Source: UBA1563 sp041667115
GTDB taxonomy: Bacteria > Bacteroidota > Ignavibacteria > Ignavibacteriales > Ignavibacteriaceae
DNA: 18,843 nt
Direction of reading: 5' to 3'
NCBI GenBank assembly: GCA_041667115.1
Contig: JBAYFO010000070.1
Coordinates: forward strand, 1-18,843
Position numbers and translations under genes: made by a program. A model generated the notes under the pieces. That model made no database searches and was not told the DNA's origin. It saw nothing but the letters and a program-made list of their open reading frames with translations. Shown here piece by piece: positions 16,140-18,843 of the stretch; positions within the stretch are counted from its first letter, which is position 1, and the number at the start of each line of letters is the position of its first letter.

Positions 16140-18843
16140 TTAGTACTCTAAACGAACGCCAAATCTAATCTGACGAGGTGGACCATAGAGAAAGTTACCA
16201 GTAGCACCTTGGTAGCCCTGGTAGTAATCAACATTAATAGCTTTGTACATTGCTTCATAATCCGCTCTTTGATCAGGATGCAAAGAACCGCCAAGAGTTG
16301 GATTGGTTAGGTAACCATCATCAGTAGCAGAACCAGTTCTTAAGAATACATTCTGAATATTTTTTGTGTCTAATACGTTAATCACAAACAAATAAACATT
16401 TGCACTCAACTTATCCATAATTGAAAATGTTTTATCAATTCGTAAATCGATTTGATAAGTAAATGGAGTAGTTGAAGAGTTCAAAGCTTCAATCGGTGAT
16501 CTAAAACGAGCATCACCTTCTAGTGAACCGGTAGTTGTTCCTTTTCCTTGTCCTAAGGTAAACGGATGACCGCTATCAAATTTTAACAAAGCTGAAAATC
16601 CTAATTGACGAAGAATAGAAGATTCTTCATTTTTAGCGAATCGATAATCAATATTAAGATTTCCGGTGATTGCTTTATTGAAATCAAGAGGTTCAACAGA
16701 AGCAGGTTTGAAGATAGTAACACCATCAATTGGTGCACCTACTATACCAGCATGAGAATTGGCATTAGATCCGGTTCCAAGTGCGTTCTGGAAAGAAAGT
16801 GAACCGTTAATCTGTAGTCTTTCAATTCTTCTCATCGTAAAAGAAAGTTCAACACCCTTTGTTGTAGCAAAATCACCATTTTGTAGAACGTTGTAAGCCT
16901 GATACGCTGAGCCTGCAGCGGTTGGTTGCAGAGCGAATTCTACCTGACCTTGAACGTCTTTATAATATCCGGTTACATCAAATGAAATAAAGTCAGATAT
17001 TTGTTGGGTAAAACCAACTTCGTACTGGGTTGTTCTTGTAGGTCTAACATTCCAGCCTGTTGGCGCACCAATAAAATATCCACCTCTCAAGTTGCCACCG
17101 ATTCCATACATTCCGTTGTACAAATCTCGTAACTTTGTTTGTTGAACAAATTTACCAAATTGTGTATGAAACACAGTCGCATCTGTTACAGGGAATGAAA
17201 AACCAAGACGAGGACTTAAAGCACTGAAGGAAGGAGTTTTCTCCAATCCAGCAGGATTAATTTTACCTGTATTAAAATCGATAGCAGTTTCAGGACGCGT
17301 TGGGTCCTTAATCATGATGTTATCGACATCGATATAATCAAATCTCAAACCGATATTTAAGATAAGGTTTTTATATTCGATCTTGTCTTGAGCATAAACT
17401 CCGGCAAAAACAGGACGCTTTGGAGCCAGAAGACCTGGATCGTCTACACCTGCACCTGAATTGAATGTTGAATTAAGTTCATTACCATCAAAATCATATC
17501 CATACCCGTTTGTTAAGGTTAACATAACATCATTGTATGATTTTGGAGTCCCTAATTGAGAATTTGTATAAATTGAATTTGCATACGATGAAGCAGAAAC
17601 AGCATAACTTCTAATAGTGTACATAGAAATTTCACCGCCAACTTTAATAGAATGAATTTTGTTTATTTCTGTAGAGAAAGCACCAGAAAAATTCATTTCT
17701 TCTCTCTTAGAGATGCCATATGCGGCAATAATATCATTAGGGGCAGAAAAACTAAATCCGAGAATATCGTAAGTAGTTGGTCTTCTATATCTTCCCGTTC
17801 TTCCTGCTTTAACATCGGCTTCTGTTCTGTTCCAAACCGCTCCAACGTTTGCATTTGCAACGCTATCACCATAAACTTTCCAATTGTTACCCAACAATGG
17901 GTCTGTACTTTCAGAAGTATTTAAGGTGTAGCCACCGCTTAGTTCGTAATAAGTGGTCGGGTTCAAAATATGAGTTATTTTACCAGAGAAAGCTGCATTA
18001 ACCTGATCGTTAACTCCAATTCTTCCAAGGTCTAATAGTGAACTGATATTTCCGCCACCGCCAAGACCTTGATGCAAGGTAGTGTAAGACCCAGTTGCTC
18101 TAAAAATAAACGGATTATAATCAAATGTTACTGTACCTGTTCCTGTATAACTTTGAACGTCTGTTCTGTATGTCGGACCAGCAGGATAAGTAAGGTTAAT
18201 AGAATTATTATCAGGGGTAGTTGAATTCGGATCTGTTATAGTACCCAAATCAATTCCTGGGAATGGCAATGGATTACCATCCAAAGTCCAATTAGAATTA
18301 AATAAACCAAAAACTTTTACATGGCTAAAGATAGGCCCACTTACGGTACCTGTAAATTCATTATACCCATAAGTATAAGCACCTAAAGTTTTTTTACCGT
18401 CAAATCTATTGCTTTTACTTTTGAAGCTAAGATTGTCAGTAACATAATCCGCAGTAATTTTAAGGTTTTCAGTTCCTGATTTTAACTGCGTACGAATAAT
18501 ACCGGCGTTGGCTCCACCAAATTCAGCAGTGTAACCACCAGCCTGTACTTGCACTTCTTCAACTGCATCTTGAACAATAGTAACACCACGACCACCGCTT
18601 ACCGGGTTCGTTATGTTTGTCCCTTCAAGATAAAATCCAACTTCATCATTACGACCGCCTCTAACATATACATTTCTGTTATCCAGTACAACACCCGGTG
18701 TTAAACTAATAATATTGTTTAACCCTCTTACCGGCAAGGCATCAATAACATCACTGGTAGTTGCCCTAATTGCGTTCGTATTGCTTTTGTTGATGAGAAG
18801 TCTTTCTGATACTACAACAACTTCTCCAACAGCGATACCCTCG
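16140..18843 (-). CDS. TonB-dependent receptor, 5' end outside the window
   Basis: An outer-membrane transporter driven by TonB. About 900 residues are visible and the frame is open to the window edge. A TTG within LPVRGL (18737) can look like a start, but 35 more in-frame codons upstream (including VGEVVVVSERLLI) show the gene continues, probably into a carboxypeptidase-regulatory-like domain and signal peptide. The plug domain has LPVRGLNNIISLTPGVV, NVYVRGGRNDEVGFYLEGTN and VEEVQVQAGGYTAEFGGANA. The remainder is a typical 22-strand-type barrel with aromatic-rich strands, and the chain ends RQIRFGVRLEY with a terminal aromatic residue. The substrate cannot be told: the next gene is not SusD-like, so this is not a SusC/SusD glycan pair. 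It is co-oriented with and 39 bp from the T9SS cargo gene. Confidence 0.95.
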   Translation of the reverse strand, partial: EGIAVGEVVVVSERLLINKSNTNAIRATTSDVIDALPVRGLNNIISLTPGVVLDNRNVYVRGGRNDEVGFYLEGTNITNPVSGGRGVTIVQDAVEEVQVQAGGYTAEFGGANAGIIRTQLKSGTENLKITADYVTDNLSFKSKSNRFDGKKTLGAYTYGYNEFTGTVSGPIFSHVKVFGLFNSNWTLDGNPLPFPGIDLGTITDPNSTTPDNNSINLTYPAGPTYRTDVQSYTGTGTVTFDYNPFIFRATGSYTTLHQGLGGGGNISSLLDLGRIGVNDQVNAAFSGKITHILNPTTYYELSGGYTLNTSESTDPLLGNNWKVYGDSVANANVGAVWNRTEADVKAGRTGRYRRPTTYDILGFSFSAPNDIIAAYGISKREEMNFSGAFSTEINKIHSIKVGGEISMYTIRSYAVSASSYANSIYTNSQLGTPKSYNDVMLTLTNGYGYDFDGNELNSTFNSGAGVDDPGLLAPKRPVFAGVYAQDKIEYKNLILNIGLRFDYIDVDNIMIKDPTRPETAIDFNTGKINPAGLEKTPSFSALSPRLGFSFPVTDATVFHTQFGKFVQQTKLRDLYNGMYGIGGNLRGGYFIGAPTGWNVRPTRTTQYEVGFTQQISDFISFDVTGYYKDVQGQVEFALQPTAAGSAYQAYNVLQNGDFATTKGVELSFTMRRIERLQINGSLSFQNALGTGSNANSHAGIVGAPIDGVTIFKPASVEPLDFNKAITGNLNIDYRFAKNEESSILRQLGFSALLKFDSGHPFTLGQGKGTTTGSLEGDARFRSPIEALNSSTTPFTYQIDLRIDKTFSIMDKLSANVYLFVINVLDTKNIQNVFLRTGSATDDGYLTNPTLGGSLHPDQRADYEAMYKAINVDYYQGYQGATGNFLYGPPRQIRFGVRLEY

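Noticed and set aside
16140..18737. TTG at 18737 as the start of the TonB-dependent receptor
   Set aside because: The TTG codes for a leucine inside the conserved plug motif LPVRG, and the frame stays open with family-like sequence up to the window edge.
12264..18843. SusC/SusD polysaccharide-utilisation pair
   Set aside because: The gene after the receptor has no lipobox and no SusD-like helical repeats; it ends in a T9SS sorting domain and is followed by a PorV-like gene.
1..18843. CRISPR arrays, tRNA/rRNA genes, insertion sequences, phage or defence genes
   Set aside because: No direct-repeat arrays, cloverleaf-like sequences, transposase motifs or terminal inverted repeats were seen; gaps between genes are at most about 76 bp.

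Overview
The window is one unbroken minus-strand gene array with no plus-strand gene that can be supported, no tRNA/rRNA, no CRISPR and no mobile element. It points to a Gram-negative member of the Bacteroidota/Chlorobiota/Ignavibacteriota group, most likely Ignavibacteria-like. The reasons are an AT-rich genome, a type IX secretion (T9SS) C-terminal sorting domain, a PorV/PorQ-family outer-membrane protein, a GWxTD-domain protein, lipid A and LPS-core genes, and an F-type ATP synthase operon without atpD and atpC. The lineage is inferred from gene content; no phylogenetic test was possible.

In transcription order (high to low coordinates) the first block, 18843-11203, is an outer-membrane/secretion cassette. 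It holds a TonB-dependent receptor whose 5' end lies outside the window, a 1278-residue exported protein ending in a T9SS type A sorting domain, and a 342-residue PorV/PorQ-family beta-barrel. The genes are 39 and 32 bp apart, the last two have clear AGGAG ribosome sites, and the block closes with a strong intrinsic terminator at about 11157-11185.

The second block, 11142-6625, is about the cell envelope: a GWxTD-domain exported protein, a perfect 14-bp inverted repeat, an LpxL/HtrB-type acyltransferase that appears to start at TTG, an ADP-heptose:LPS heptosyltransferase-like GT9 enzyme, a membrane-anchored M23 endopeptidase and a bactofilin. Spacings are short and several genes overlap.

The third block, 6641-1, runs on directly by gene overlap into an ATP synthase operon: atpZ, an atpI-like gene, atpB, atpE, atpF, atpH, atpA and atpG, followed 5 bp later by ffh (signal recognition particle GTPase), which is cut by the window edge. 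The catalytic beta subunit and epsilon (atpD, atpC) are absent and must be encoded elsewhere.

Most of the window is conserved housekeeping and envelope biology. The parts most worth a second look are the receptor/T9SS-cargo/PorV cassette, which looks like a dedicated surface-assembly unit; the GWxTD gene of unknown function placed only 14 nt after a terminator; the inverted repeat ahead of the TTG-started acyltransferase; and the physical fusion of a bactofilin/peptidoglycan-hydrolase pair to the ATP synthase operon.
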